In this document: piece after piece, positions 43,780-52,356 of the stretch
How positions within the stretch are numbered: position 1 is the stretch's first letter
How the letters are laid out: the number at the start of each line of letters is the position of its first letter
DNA from: JADKIH01 sp031367345
GTDB lineage: Bacteria; Bacteroidota; Bacteroidia; AKYH767-A; 2013-40CM-41-45
NCBI GenBank assembly: GCA_031367345.1
Contig: JANLPR010000201.1
Span: 5,362-69,361, forward strand
Reading direction: 5' to 3'
DNA length: 64,000 nt
Program-made: the position numbers and the translations under genes
Notes under the pieces: model-generated
Databases searched by the model: none
Told to the model about the DNA's origin: nothing
Seen by the model: only the letters and a program-made list of their open reading frames with translations

Positions 43780-45357
43780 TTATTGGATAATAACTTTTTT
43801 TGAGATTGATTTACAATTATCAACAATTTTAATCACATAAATTCCTTTTGAATATTTTGCCATGTCTACCTCTATTTCCGTATTTACATTTTTTGACTCA
43901 TAAACTACCTTTCCCACTGAATCAAATATTTTAATTTGATTTCCAGGTTCTATGTTTTTTATGATAAACTTTCCACTTGAAGGATTTGGGTAAACTATTG
44001 TTTTGTCATGTTCATTCTGTTCTTCGCTAATTGATGTCGTTGAAAATACTCCTCCACATGGAGAAATTCCATTCGCAAAAGCAGTATTTATTTGTTGAAT
44101 TCTTTGCTTAAGAACAGATACAGCAGATACATTCGTTCCTTGGAAATCTCTCGCAAAAACATACGCAATATCAAACGGTTTTACTTCGCCTGATAAAAAA
44201 TCAAACGCTTCAAATGAAGCTATGCCCCTTCTGTCTCCTGGATTGTTTCCGGCATTAGATTCTGTCCATCCAGTATTTGATACCGGGTCTCCCGAATACA
44301 TAAAATTTGTTGGTGCATTGCCGTTTGTTCCTGTTCCACCAAACGTCAAATGGCTTGCGTTTTTCCACATCCCATTGAGATACCCATCATAATCTGATTC
44401 ATTAAATGGATTGCCATAGTAGGTTGATGAATTATCGTAAAACATAGTGGTTGATATCGATGAATTCAACGCACTCACAGACTGTGCTGGAGGATGCATA
44501 CCATAATTATTTGAGCCGATGCAACCGGCATCCTGACTAGCTCCATTATATACATACATTGTATTCATCAAAGAATCTGTTCCAATATAGTCATCCAAAT
44601 AACAACCATTATCAAAATCTGTCCATACACCAATTTTAGTGTCATGATAATTATTATTAGACCTATTAATAAAATCATAATGAAAAAATATTGTATTGAA
44701 AAATGCTGAATCATCACACTCATACGCATACGCTATACCATGGATTTCTACACCCATTTTATTTGACCCGGATTCTGCATGTATATTTCTGTCATCATTG
44801 TAAATAAAATAGATACTTTGATCACCTCTAATTTCCGGGTAATCTCCATCAAAAGGGTTATAAAATCCATCATTATTTGCATCGAAATAGGGAGCAAGTT
44901 TTTGCAATTGTCCTTTAGATGTATCGCCATTTGCCGGCCATTCGATTAGACTTTGTGGCGGGATGAAAAACAAACCTAATTTAAAACTATCAATCGTTGA
45001 CTTATTTATCTTCCATAATTTATTCCATAATGAATCTTGACTTTGTGTATAGCTTTGCTGATACATTATCGGCCCTTGAAAAAAATCTGATCCGCTTTGT
45101 CGATATGTTTGAGCGCCTAAATGAAGAATATTACTTTGGTCTAGTCCACCTATCCATAAATTTCCGGCAAAAATAGTTCCTTGACCTGTTCCTTGGGGGG
45201 CTTCAAATTGAGCTTGGCCTGCATCTCCAAATAAATAACCGGCAGAATAAATTCTAGCATTAATATTGTTAATGTTCAAATTTTCACCAACAATTGATTG
45301 AGATTTTAAATTGATATGTAATAATATCATCAATAATAAAGTAGTTGTTTTTTTCAT
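43780..45357 (-). CDS. Large T9SS-sorted secreted protein
   Basis: A 525-residue secreted protein. Signal peptide KKTTTLLLMILLHINLKSQS. The large N-terminal part (about 25-430) has the sequence INARIYSAGYLFGDAGQAQF, PYFDANNDGFYNPFDGDYPE, FNTIFFHYDFINRSNN and TKIGVWTDFDNGCYLDDYIG, with Asp/Asn-rich likely calcium-binding loops (DANNDGFYNPFDGD resembles a dockerin-like or thrombospondin-3 loop). A T9SS type A sorting domain ends it (YPNPSSGKFIIKNIEPG ... KGIYVIKIVDN). Function unknown; surface location expected. Confidence 0.8.
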   Translation of the reverse strand: MKKTTTLLLMILLHINLKSQSIVGENLNINNINARIYSAGYLFGDAGQAQFEAPQGTGQGTIFAGNLWIGGLDQSNILHLGAQTYRQSGSDFFQGPIMYQQSYTQSQDSLWNKLWKINKSTIDSFKLGLFFIPPQSLIEWPANGDTSKGQLQKLAPYFDANNDGFYNPFDGDYPEIRGDQSIYFIYNDDRNIHAESGSNKMGVEIHGIAYAYECDDSAFFNTIFFHYDFINRSNNNYHDTKIGVWTDFDNGCYLDDYIGTDSLMNTMYVYNGASQDAGCIGSNNYGMHPPAQSVSALNSSISTTMFYDNSSTYYGNPFNESDYDGYLNGMWKNASHLTFGGTGTNGNAPTNFMYSGDPVSNTGWTESNAGNNPGDRRGIASFEAFDFLSGEVKPFDIAYVFARDFQGTNVSAVSVLKQRIQQINTAFANGISPCGGVFSTTSISEEQNEHDKTIVYPNPSSGKFIIKNIEPGNQIKIFDSVGKVVYESKNVNTEIEVDMAKYSKGIYVIKIVDNCKSISKKVIIQ

Positions 45358-45623
45358 AATCCTAATAATTATAGCAAATAAAGTAAGAAAAAATAATGCA
45401 GTTTTAAAATTAAAATAAATTCCAAATAGATATCCTAGTAGATAAAATTAGCTACTTGTTTTTAACCCATTCACAATAGCTATTTTGCTTTAATAAATTA
45501 TGAATGAAGATAGCAATCTACGAATATTTAGTCCACATCTTGAAATAGTAACCAAACAAATATTTCATTTATGAAACCTGCCGGTTTACCAACAATATTT
45601 TTTTAGGGGGAAATCTCCCTCTT

Positions 45624-46469
45624 TCACTTCTGACCAGAAATCACCAATGCACTTGCATCAATGATTACATTTCCGTCCGGATATTTTTCTTGAAATAGCT
45701 GATACACTTCTCTTTTTATTTTATTCTGCATTGCATCATCTGCTTTACTTAAAGCAGTTGCTATCGGAGCAGCAACTTCTGTCATTATAGTCCAAAATGT
45801 ATCGGTTGACCCAGCTTTTAACTTACTCGTAATTTCAGATTGTGAAACATTCTTAAAACCCACTTCTGAAAACAAACCTGAAAGCATTCCATCCGGAGCA
45901 CATCTAAACATGCCTGGGGCGTCCGGTTTTGGCGCTGGCAACTCCATGTTTTTATTGATTGCTCCCATTAATGAAGTTACCCAAAAATTCTTAGGTGCCA
46001 CATTCCAAACTGCTGTTGCAATTTTTCCTCCCGGTTTCAAAACGCGAAACATTTCACTTGCCGCTAATTTCATGTCCGGAAAAAACATAAATCCAAATCG
46101 GCAACTAATTGCATCAAACGTATTGTCGACAAATGGAAGTTCGGAAACATCGCAAGCAATAGTTTCAATATTTTTTATTCCTCTCAGCAATGCATTTTCT
46201 TTTGCTATCTCTAACATTTCATCGGAAAGGTCAGTAATAATTACTTTGCCACCATCCAACATCGATGCAATAGTTAATCCGGGCTCTCCTGTTCCCGCTG
46301 CTACATCTAACACTATGTCGTTTGGTTTTGGATTTAGTAAACTAATAATTTCGTTTGCCATTGGTTTTAAAAAATCCATCATCAGGCTATCCCATTTTTT
46401 CCAGCCTGGAGAAAATTTATCCCATGATGCTTTTTGTTGCTCACGGATCTGTTCTAGTTCCTGTTCCAT
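45624..46469 (-). CDS. SAM-dependent class I methyltransferase
   Basis: A 281-residue cytoplasmic methyltransferase of the UbiE/Methyltransf_11 kind. Motif I is VLDVAAGTGEPGLTIA, post-I is VIITDLSDEMLEIAKENA, motif II is TIACDVSELPFVDNTFDAIS, motif III is FRVLKPGGKIATAVW. The N-terminus is a helical lid (REQQKASWDKFSPGWKKWD). It is about 50 residues longer than the minimal fold, with an extra C-terminal alpha-beta part. Substrate unknown. A -7 box lies 25 bp upstream. Confidence 0.87.
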   Translation of the reverse strand: MEQELEQIREQQKASWDKFSPGWKKWDSLMMDFLKPMANEIISLLNPKPNDIVLDVAAGTGEPGLTIASMLDGGKVIITDLSDEMLEIAKENALLRGIKNIETIACDVSELPFVDNTFDAISCRFGFMFFPDMKLAASEMFRVLKPGGKIATAVWNVAPKNFWVTSLMGAINKNMELPAPKPDAPGMFRCAPDGMLSGLFSEVGFKNVSQSEITSKLKAGSTDTFWTIMTEVAAPIATALSKADDAMQNKIKREVYQLFQEKYPDGNVIIDASALVISGQK

Positions 46470-46494
46470 TTTTAAATGTTTTTAAGTACTCTAT

Positions 46495-46502
46495 CAAAGT
46501 TA
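46495..46502 (-). promoter_or_regulatory. -7 box upstream of methyltransferase gene
   Basis: Minus-strand TAACTTTG, 25 bp before the ATG at 46469. A TTG lies only 11 bp upstream, too close for -33. Confidence 0.5.
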
Positions 46503-46657
46503 AGTTTTATTATCAAATTATTTACTTGAATAATAAAATTTACTAGTAACTTTTCTTCATTTTTTTACCAAAAAACAAGGGGTCCGTTTTATATACTCCG
46601 TTCTCATATTATTAATTCTCAAAAATTGCAAAAATTTCAATTGTAGAAAAAATTAAT

Positions 46658-46915
46658 TTAGTGTAAATCGATAAAGCCAATGAGTTTAAAATTATCTAAT
46701 CGCTCTACTGCAAAATAACAGTAGCTTGATTTCATAAATAATTTTTGCATCCGATGGATAAATTCGACTGTATCCTCTTTTGTTGGAATAGAAGGGAAAT
46801 ACTTCATCACTTCTGGGTCAGTGTTTATTTCATGCAACGCTGAAATATCTTCTTGCTTCCAATTCCGGAATCCTAAACGACTTGATGTAAAAATAAATTT
46901 ATTGCTATCAAACAT
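46658..46915 (-). pseudogene. 5' half of a RimJ/RimL-type GNAT gene
   Basis: 85 residues with the N-terminal GNAT pattern of RimJ/RimL relatives: SSRLGFRNWKQEDISALHEI, NTDPEVMKYFP, TVEFIHRMQKLF and LIGFIDLH, then a stop. The family normally reaches about 170-180 residues with the acetyl-CoA motif (EIGWRL..., G.G.A) in the second half. None of that is found in any frame in the 170 bp downstream. So the gene is truncated after half its length. A complete unrelated GNAT gene lies directly upstream. Confidence 0.7.
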
Positions 46916-46966
46916 TTCTAAACCATTTTATAAATACTTGTGTAATCTCTGAAAAGTTATTCGTTT

Positions 46967-47419
46967 TTAACTTATAATTTTTTCAAAACAAACACTGGTT
47001 TCAACTTTCTCATATTGTCCATAATTAGGGATAATTGAATACTTGTTTTTTTTATACAATGCAATAGCTTCCGGCTGATTTATTCCCGTTTCTAAAATAC
47101 ATCTTTTAAAGTTTAATTCTTTTGCCCATTTCTCCAGTTCCGATAAAATGTTTGATGCTATTCCCATTTTTCTTTTGCTCAATGGAACAAACATTCTTTT
47201 TATCTCAATTATTTCGGCTGCATATTCCTTTATTGCTCCACATCCAACGGGTACATTTTCTTGGTAAGCAACAATCACATAATTTATGTTTTTTATCTTA
47301 TTGAATTGAGCATAGAAAGCATGATCAGATCCATCACGTATTCTCAAATCAGCATCAAGCTGTTCCACCAAAAGTTGGAAATCTTCATTATCAGAATTTG
47401 TTCGAATGTATTTAATCAT
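46967..47419 (-). CDS. GNAT family N-acetyltransferase
   Basis: A 150-residue complete GNAT. The acetyl-CoA motif A is IEIKRMFVPLSKRKMGIASN (R/Q-x-x-G-x-A variant), with strand 5 FKRCILETGINQPEAIALYK and a terminal Tyr-rich beta segment. The substrate is unknown. It begins at ATG 47419, 51 bp upstream of the truncated GNAT. Confidence 0.86.
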   Translation of the reverse strand: MIKYIRTNSDNEDFQLLVEQLDADLRIRDGSDHAFYAQFNKIKNINYVIVAYQENVPVGCGAIKEYAAEIIEIKRMFVPLSKRKMGIASNILSELEKWAKELNFKRCILETGINQPEAIALYKKNKYSIIPNYGQYEKVETSVCFEKIIS

Positions 47420-47530
47420 TTTTATAGTTTCATTAGTTCGCTCTAATACAATTCAACACCGTTCATTCATGAAATTAATAATAGTAGAATATAAAATTAT
47501 ACAAAAAAGTGGTATGATTTAAAGCGTTTT

Positions 47531-48493
47531 TTAAAAATAAGTGATGATTGCAAAATAAATCGGCATTCCTATAGTAATATTGAACGGAAATGTAAGTCCT
47601 AATGCCATTGGTATATATAATCCCGGATCCGCCTTCGGTGCTGCTAATCGCATAGCTGCCGGCACTGCAATGTATGAAGCGCTAGCAGCAAGAATTGCAA
47701 AAATAAATCTATTTCCTACGTCATGAGTTACTAGTTGACTTGCGAAAGCAACGACACAGCCATTGATAGCAGGGATTATTATTGCAAACAACGATAAGAA
47801 AAATCCATGTTTTCTAAAAGATGCAAATCGTTTAGCGGTAACCATGCCCATCTCTAATAAGAAGATTGCTAGAAACCCTTTAAAAATATCTGTTGTGAAT
47901 GGTTTGATCCCTTCAGCTTGTTTTGTGTCGGCTATTAATCCAATAATCAAACTTCCCAAAATTAATAATACACTTCCATTGGTAAATGAATGGCGAACAA
48001 TCGTTTTTATACTTCCGTTATCTGCTTCTTCTTTGTCAAATTGTCTCATTAATATTACACCAACAATAATTGCGGGCGATTCCATCAGTGCCATAACAGC
48101 AACCATGTGCCCACTAAAAGTAATTTGTTGGGCTTCTAAAAATGAAACTGCAGAAACAAATGTTACCGCACTTACTGATCCATAAGCAGCGGCAATTGCT
48201 CCGGCATCGCTCACACTTACTTTTCTTTTCAACACAAAAAAAGTATATAGTGGTATTATAGATGCAACTAACAATCCAAACAGAATCGAATAAACAATTT
48301 CACTGCTAAAAGTGCTATGAGCCAATTCCTGACCTCCTTTAAACCCAATTGCAAAAAGCAAATACAGTGAAATAAATTTACTTGACGATTGCGGAATTTC
48401 TAAATCACTTTTTACCGTGGTAGCAATTATTCCTAACAAGAAGAAAAGCAATGTTGGGTTAGTGAGATTTGAAATTAATATCTGAAAGTCCAT
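47531..48493 (-). CDS. SbtA-like sodium-dependent bicarbonate transporter
   Basis: A 320-residue membrane protein with about ten helices, matching the sodium-dependent bicarbonate transporter superfamily (SbtA, DUF897 fold): LTNPTLLFFLLGIIATTVKS, IGFKGGQELA, a Gly-rich helix GAIAAAYGSVSAVTFVSAVS and the second repeat ASASYIAVPAAMRLA near the end. Cyanobacterial SbtA takes up bicarbonate with Na+; non-photosynthetic bacteria use relatives for anaplerotic CO2 supply or other anions. The PII-like partner SbtB is not found next to it. It has a clear ATG at 48493. Confidence 0.88.
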   Translation of the reverse strand: MDFQILISNLTNPTLLFFLLGIIATTVKSDLEIPQSSSKFISLYLLFAIGFKGGQELAHSTFSSEIVYSILFGLLVASIIPLYTFFVLKRKVSVSDAGAIAAAYGSVSAVTFVSAVSFLEAQQITFSGHMVAVMALMESPAIIVGVILMRQFDKEEADNGSIKTIVRHSFTNGSVLLILGSLIIGLIADTKQAEGIKPFTTDIFKGFLAIFLLEMGMVTAKRFASFRKHGFFLSLFAIIIPAINGCVVAFASQLVTHDVGNRFIFAILAASASYIAVPAAMRLAAPKADPGLYIPMALGLTFPFNITIGMPIYFAIITYF

Positions 48494-48546
48494 ATTTTAT
48501 TACCTAATTAATATTACTAAAAACAATGCACTTAAGTCTACTATAA

Positions 48547-49029
48547 CTATTTCCTATCCAATTTAAATAAAGGAAGCGAAACTTGTTCCGAAATGTTTTG
48601 TGCACATAAATCACCTTCTAAACTAAATGACCACACGAACAATGATTTAATTGGGTGTTGACTTTTTATTTTTTCAATTGCATCAAGAGAAATATTTTTC
48701 ACTATTCCTTTTCTTCTATACTCTTTCAACACCAAAGCCGAACATAAATAAATCGAATCGTACTCTTTTCCGACTTCCGTTAATTCAAACAATTCACGTT
48801 CGGTAATTTTACCATCTAGAAATTTATTTTTCAATTCGTCAACAGTTGGTATCACGAGTACCCAAGCAACGGGCCCATTTCCATCATCATATTCAGACAC
48901 TGCTGCCGGGTGGATTTTCTGCAGACGTTCTATTACAGACTGATCCACATCCAATTGATTAGGATCTTGCTTTACATCAAAAATCTCCTCTGCTAAAAGG
49001 AGCATCCGTTCAAAGTTACTCAATGACAT
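48547..49029 (-). CDS. GNAT-like acetyltransferase fold protein
   Basis: A 160-residue protein. The region YDSIYLCSALVLKEYRRKGI (about 94-113) has the beta-strand and R-x-x-G loop of a GNAT motif A, though it lacks the full Q-x-x-G-x-G/A sequence. The N-terminus is helical (MSLSNFERMLLLAEEIFDVK). Weakly conserved; it could be an inactive GNAT-like protein. It lies 53 bp upstream of the SbtA-like gene in the same direction and may be co-transcribed. Confidence 0.55.
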   Translation of the reverse strand: MSLSNFERMLLLAEEIFDVKQDPNQLDVDQSVIERLQKIHPAAVSEYDDGNGPVAWVLVIPTVDELKNKFLDGKITERELFELTEVGKEYDSIYLCSALVLKEYRRKGIVKNISLDAIEKIKSQHPIKSLFVWSFSLEGDLCAQNISEQVSLPLFKLDRK

Positions 49030-49065
49030 TCTATAAAATTAATATTTTAAATACGATTTTCGTTT

Positions 49066-49102
49066 AAAAAATACATTCGAGGGACAAATATCCATCGAAT
49101 GT
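49066..49102 (-). terminator. Terminator after the exported protein gene
   Basis: Minus-strand ACATTCGA (49095-49102), 14-nt loop, TCGAATGT (49073-49080), then ATTTTTTAAA. It follows the stop at 49129 by 26 bp. Confidence 0.75.
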
Positions 49103-49128
49103 CTTTTACTTATATAAAAAAGTACTGA

Positions 49129-49713
49129 TTAGTTTCCAAAATTAAGATTTGTCGGTTCCTTCAATGGCATATAATACTTTTCATTTACCGTAAGCGGAAC
49201 TGAATTATCTACAACTTCTAATTTTAAATCCGAAAACCAAACCTGACCTGTGCCCTCTAAAAGTACGCCGTATGCTAAATTGATTGCCTTTAAAGGAACA
49301 TCCAAAACAATTTCATACCACTTCCATTCCGTAGTTCCTCTTATTGAACGATCAATTTTCCCTTCATGCATATTGTCGAAAGCTAAAGCAACTTCACTAT
49401 TTTGCTGATCGACTCTAAACCAAAACGCCGACCACTCAACTACATCTTTTGTTTTAAGCATGCCTGAAAAACGTATCCTTTTTCCTAAATATTTATCAGG
49501 CAAACAACTTTGCATCATCGTTCCAAAGCCAATAATTTTATTATCGATTGACTTAATTGTTGCAACGTTACGGCCTTCATGTTTCATCTCTTTATCAATG
49601 CCCATTTCGTAGCTCTTGGGTTTTGATCCTGCTTGCACCCAGCCTTCCGGTAAGTCGAAGGAGCATAAAATAAATAAAAGGCTAATAATTAAAAATGCTT
49701 TGACTGTTTTCAT
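49129..49713 (-). CDS. Exported protein with beta-sandwich domain
   Basis: A 194-residue protein with an N-terminal signal (FLIISLLFILCSF). The domain reads GWVQAGSKPKSYEMGIDKE, GFGTMMQSCLPDKYLGKRIR, EWSAFWFRVDQQNSE, and YGVLLEGTGQVWFSDLKLEV. It is a beta-sandwich that I have seen as an extra domain beside transcription regulators in other bacteria and as free proteins; the role is unknown. It may bind a small molecule. It has no catalytic motif and starts at ATG 49713. Confidence 0.6.
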   Translation of the reverse strand: MKTVKAFLIISLLFILCSFDLPEGWVQAGSKPKSYEMGIDKEMKHEGRNVATIKSIDNKIIGFGTMMQSCLPDKYLGKRIRFSGMLKTKDVVEWSAFWFRVDQQNSEVALAFDNMHEGKIDRSIRGTTEWKWYEIVLDVPLKAINLAYGVLLEGTGQVWFSDLKLEVVDNSVPLTVNEKYYMPLKEPTNLNFGN

Positions 49714-49773
49714 AATATTGAATTTAAGAAAATAGATGGCTTATTGAATATACTAAAAACTTACAGATACAGG

Positions 49774-50736
49774 TTATCGTTTATCGTAACTTGCTTTTAT
49801 TAGTTTAAGTGTTTTGTTTTCTTTTTCTGATATAAGTTGAAGTGTATAAATCCCGAAATCAAAATTTTCTAGGTTTAAATTATATTCATCTCCCCAAACA
49901 TGTTTTGCGAATATCAACCTTCCATTCATATCATACAGTCGTAATTGGTATTCGTCGACAATTCCTAGTTCAATTTTTACATTATCACTCGCAGGATTTG
50001 GGTAAACAATTGCTCGAACATTTGCCGGTACACTTCCTACACTATTATTCAATGAGCCAAATAGAAAAAGTTGATCTACTTCTGCTGCTGTTAAAAAGCG
50101 ATGGTAAACATTGATGTCGTCGATTTCTCCTTGGTAATCTTTCCCAATCAAAATAGTAGAAGCAACGCTATCAATCATCGATAACGAATTAGTATATCGC
50201 AATGTGTCATTCACATACAACTGCGAAAGTCCGTTTGCATAGGTCAACACAAGATGATACCAATTAACCGGATTAACAGAATAATAATCATTATAATCTG
50301 CCTGGTAGTTTGCACCGAAACTGGTAGAAATAATTGCTTGCTGCAAACCCATTTCAATATCCCAGTCAGAAGCATGAATGGGTTGCCAGTTCAAATCTCT
50401 TTTCGCAAAAATATATTGCTGGCGTCCGTTGTGTTCAGGCTGCGCCCACAAACTAACACTTACTGAATCCGATTGCTGAATATTAAAATCAAAGCTGAAC
50501 ACATTTGTAGGAATATAAATGTAATCGGTTGCTGTTCCAGGGAAATGATACGAGGAATACGGACTCCCAAATCGGTCATCGGCATGCGTTAATACTCCTT
50601 GAATTAGTCCATGGTTGTTATAGCCACTAATATCATTGGTATTGCTATCTAATGGCATGGTTAAAATTTGCGCATTTGAGGCGCTCCACATCATTATTAA
50701 TAATGATAGCACTGTAGTTGTTTTTGAGAGATTCAT
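49774..50736 (-). CDS. LamG-domain T9SS protein
   Basis: A 320-residue secreted protein. Signal peptide (LSLLIMMWSASNAQ). The middle (about 20-220) is a laminin G-like jelly roll: FDFNIQQSDSVSVSLWAQPE, WYHLVLTYANGLSQLYVNDT and ILIGKDYQGEIDDINVYHRF, as in Laminin_G_3 domains, which bind carbohydrate. The type A sorting domain (YPNPASDNVKIELGIV ... FGIYTLQLISEKE) follows. It lies 60 bp upstream of the exported protein gene at 49129, same direction. Confidence 0.88.
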   Translation of the reverse strand: MNLSKTTTVLSLLIMMWSASNAQILTMPLDSNTNDISGYNNHGLIQGVLTHADDRFGSPYSSYHFPGTATDYIYIPTNVFSFDFNIQQSDSVSVSLWAQPEHNGRQQYIFAKRDLNWQPIHASDWDIEMGLQQAIISTSFGANYQADYNDYYSVNPVNWYHLVLTYANGLSQLYVNDTLRYTNSLSMIDSVASTILIGKDYQGEIDDINVYHRFLTAAEVDQLFLFGSLNNSVGSVPANVRAIVYPNPASDNVKIELGIVDEYQLRLYDMNGRLIFAKHVWGDEYNLNLENFDFGIYTLQLISEKENKTLKLIKASYDKR

Positions 50737-50866
50737 AAAAAGATTATTGCTTAATTTATTTTGAGGAAAAGTCCTTTGGTGTGTCTAAAGATTTTATTCA
50801 TGAAACGCACTTGAACCTATTTAGAATTTATAATTTATTTCACTTTACATTCAATTCCTTGAACAA

Positions 50867-51286
50867 CTATTCAGGATAAATTTTTCTCCTGTGTTCAATG
50901 GAGGTGATAAACATTTTTACTAATATTTTCAAATCAACATCTTCTAGTTTTTGAATATGAACACACCCGCCGCTTAGTTTATACTTGCCAAGTTTGGAAA
51001 ACAACTCTTCACTCTTCTCAAACTTAGTCCCGAGATACAACGTAATTGTTTTTGCTCTAGATGCAATTCCGGTTAAAGGCGCATCGCCCTCTCTCCCACT
51101 TTCATATTTATAATGATATTTACCAAAACCAACTATACTTGTACCCCACATTTTTGGAGTAAGTCCGGTTTCTTTCTTTATTAACTTGATAAGCTGCGAG
51201 CAATCTTGACGCTTCTTTTCATCTTTGATCGTTAATAAAAAATCGGCGATGCTTTGCTTTGTCTCTACAGTTTTATTTTCGGCCAT
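50867..51286 (-). CDS. DUF1801 (YdhG-like) protein
   Basis: A 139-residue protein: VETKQSIADFLLTIKDEKKR, PKMWGTSIVGFGKYHYKYES, TLYLGTKFEKSEELFSKLGK, and GCVHIQKLEDVDLKILVKMF. These blocks are the DUF1801 family, a small alpha/beta fold related to YdhG and frataxin-like proteins; the function is not established. No signal peptide. ATG 51286. Confidence 0.86.
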   Translation of the reverse strand: MAENKTVETKQSIADFLLTIKDEKKRQDCSQLIKLIKKETGLTPKMWGTSIVGFGKYHYKYESGREGDAPLTGIASRAKTITLYLGTKFEKSEELFSKLGKYKLSGGCVHIQKLEDVDLKILVKMFITSIEHRRKIYPE

Positions 51287-51477
51287 ATTCAGTAATCTGT
51301 TTTTACAATACTTCGTTATACCAATTTCTTGTAGTGAATATTTCCTAGTTCAAATTAACTAAAAGATTTACCTATTTCCAAAAGAGTTTGCGATTTATTG
51401 CCTCTTAAAATTGCTAAATAACGGCTTTCCGGTTTTAGTATTCACTATGCTCCCCGGATTAAAAAATCCATCAATCA

Positions 51478-52260
51478 TTATTCCAACATCAGCGTTTGCT
51501 TTCTTCCATTTGTAAACTGTAAATACAATTGCGGATTTGTTCCGGTTGAATCGATAACCTGCTTTACATTACCTAAATTTTTATCTAAATATTTATTTAT
51601 TTCAATTGCTGTTTTAGCTTCTTTATAAACAATCGTTAGGTCTAAATTTTCAGATGTCGTTAGTTCACTGATTTTCGCTGACAACACCTCATAATTGTTT
51701 CCCACTTTTGTATGAGAATCGAAACCAAAATATATAGTAATAAATGAAAATGTCATTATTGCCAATTGTAAAAAAATCAAAACATTCATTCTGTATCTAT
51801 TACTTTTATTCGATGAATGAAATAGCCAAAAAATTGATACACCCAATAACATAATAAAATATGGTGTGGAAAAAATTGCATACGATTGTTGAAATGGAAT
51901 AATATGTCCGGCAATCAAACTCATTATCGTAGCATACACTAATGAGCTGATGGATAAAACAAAAATTGCTTTTAGTGCAATAGATGAATGCTGTTTCCAA
52001 CTCTTTAACCCTTTTATGATTATCACCGTTGGAATAATCAGTAATGGCATTATCAATAGTATTCGCCAACCTAAATTCATAAGCGTATTCCCAGAGAAAA
52101 CAAGATTCGTTTGCATCCAACCGGCAGCTATCGAATAAATTCCGGTTTTCATATAGAAATAATTTGTAGGACTAGTCAAAGCAAGTTCTGAATAATGTTG
52201 ATTTCTTTTTGCAATAATATCAAGACCCGAAAATCCAATAAACTTTAACTTTGACTTGCA
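51478..52260 (-). pseudogene. 3' part of a membrane-protein gene cut by an IS21-like scar
   Basis: Open frame from the scar at 52260 to 51478. It reads SKLKFIGFSGLDIIAKRNQH, then YSELALTSPTNYFYMKTGIY, with no good start (the first ATG is at 52152, the frame opens after a TGA inside the scar). After that come about five membrane helices (ILLIMPLLIIPTVIII, FVLSISSLVYATIMSLIAG, FIMLLGVSIFWLF, VLIFLQLAIMTFSFITIYFG) and a 60-residue polar tail. Sequence upstream of the first ATG already looks coding, so the 5' end is missing. It may come from a glycosyltransferase-like or other multipass protein; not identified. A shortened protein from the ATG at 52152 could still be made. Confidence 0.6.
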
Positions 52261-52356
52261 ATCAGGTGGTCAATTTACTCCGGCACACACTGATCAATTT
52301 GACCCGGTCTTAGGTGGTCAGTTTGAATCGACAAAGGGTGGTCAATTTCATCGGTG
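52261..52356. mobile_element. IS21-like element end, scar of four 24-bp repeats
   Basis: Four direct repeats with an exact 24-bp period start at 52267, 52291, 52315 and 52339, each beginning TGGTCAATTT or one to two changes from it (TGATCAATTT, TGGTCAGTTT), and mostly followed by nAnCCGG or similar. Multiple spaced repeats of this kind mark one end of IS21-family elements. No transposase gene is present. The 6-bp sequence CTTGCA flanks the piece on both sides (52255-52260 and 52357-52362), possibly a target duplication. Genes on both sides are truncated here. Confidence 0.65.

Noticed and set aside
45910..46485. 191-codon plus-strand open frame
   Set aside because: Antisense to the methyltransferase gene, whose motifs are complete; the frame has no domain and low-complexity Ser/Asn content.
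47763..48185. 140-codon plus-strand frame
   Set aside because: Antisense to the SbtA-like transporter, with no coding features of its own.
52261..52356. CRISPR-like array (four repeats with regular spacing)
   Set aside because: Unit is only 24 bp in total with a 10-bp core and no unique spacers of usual length; fits IS21-type end repeats better.
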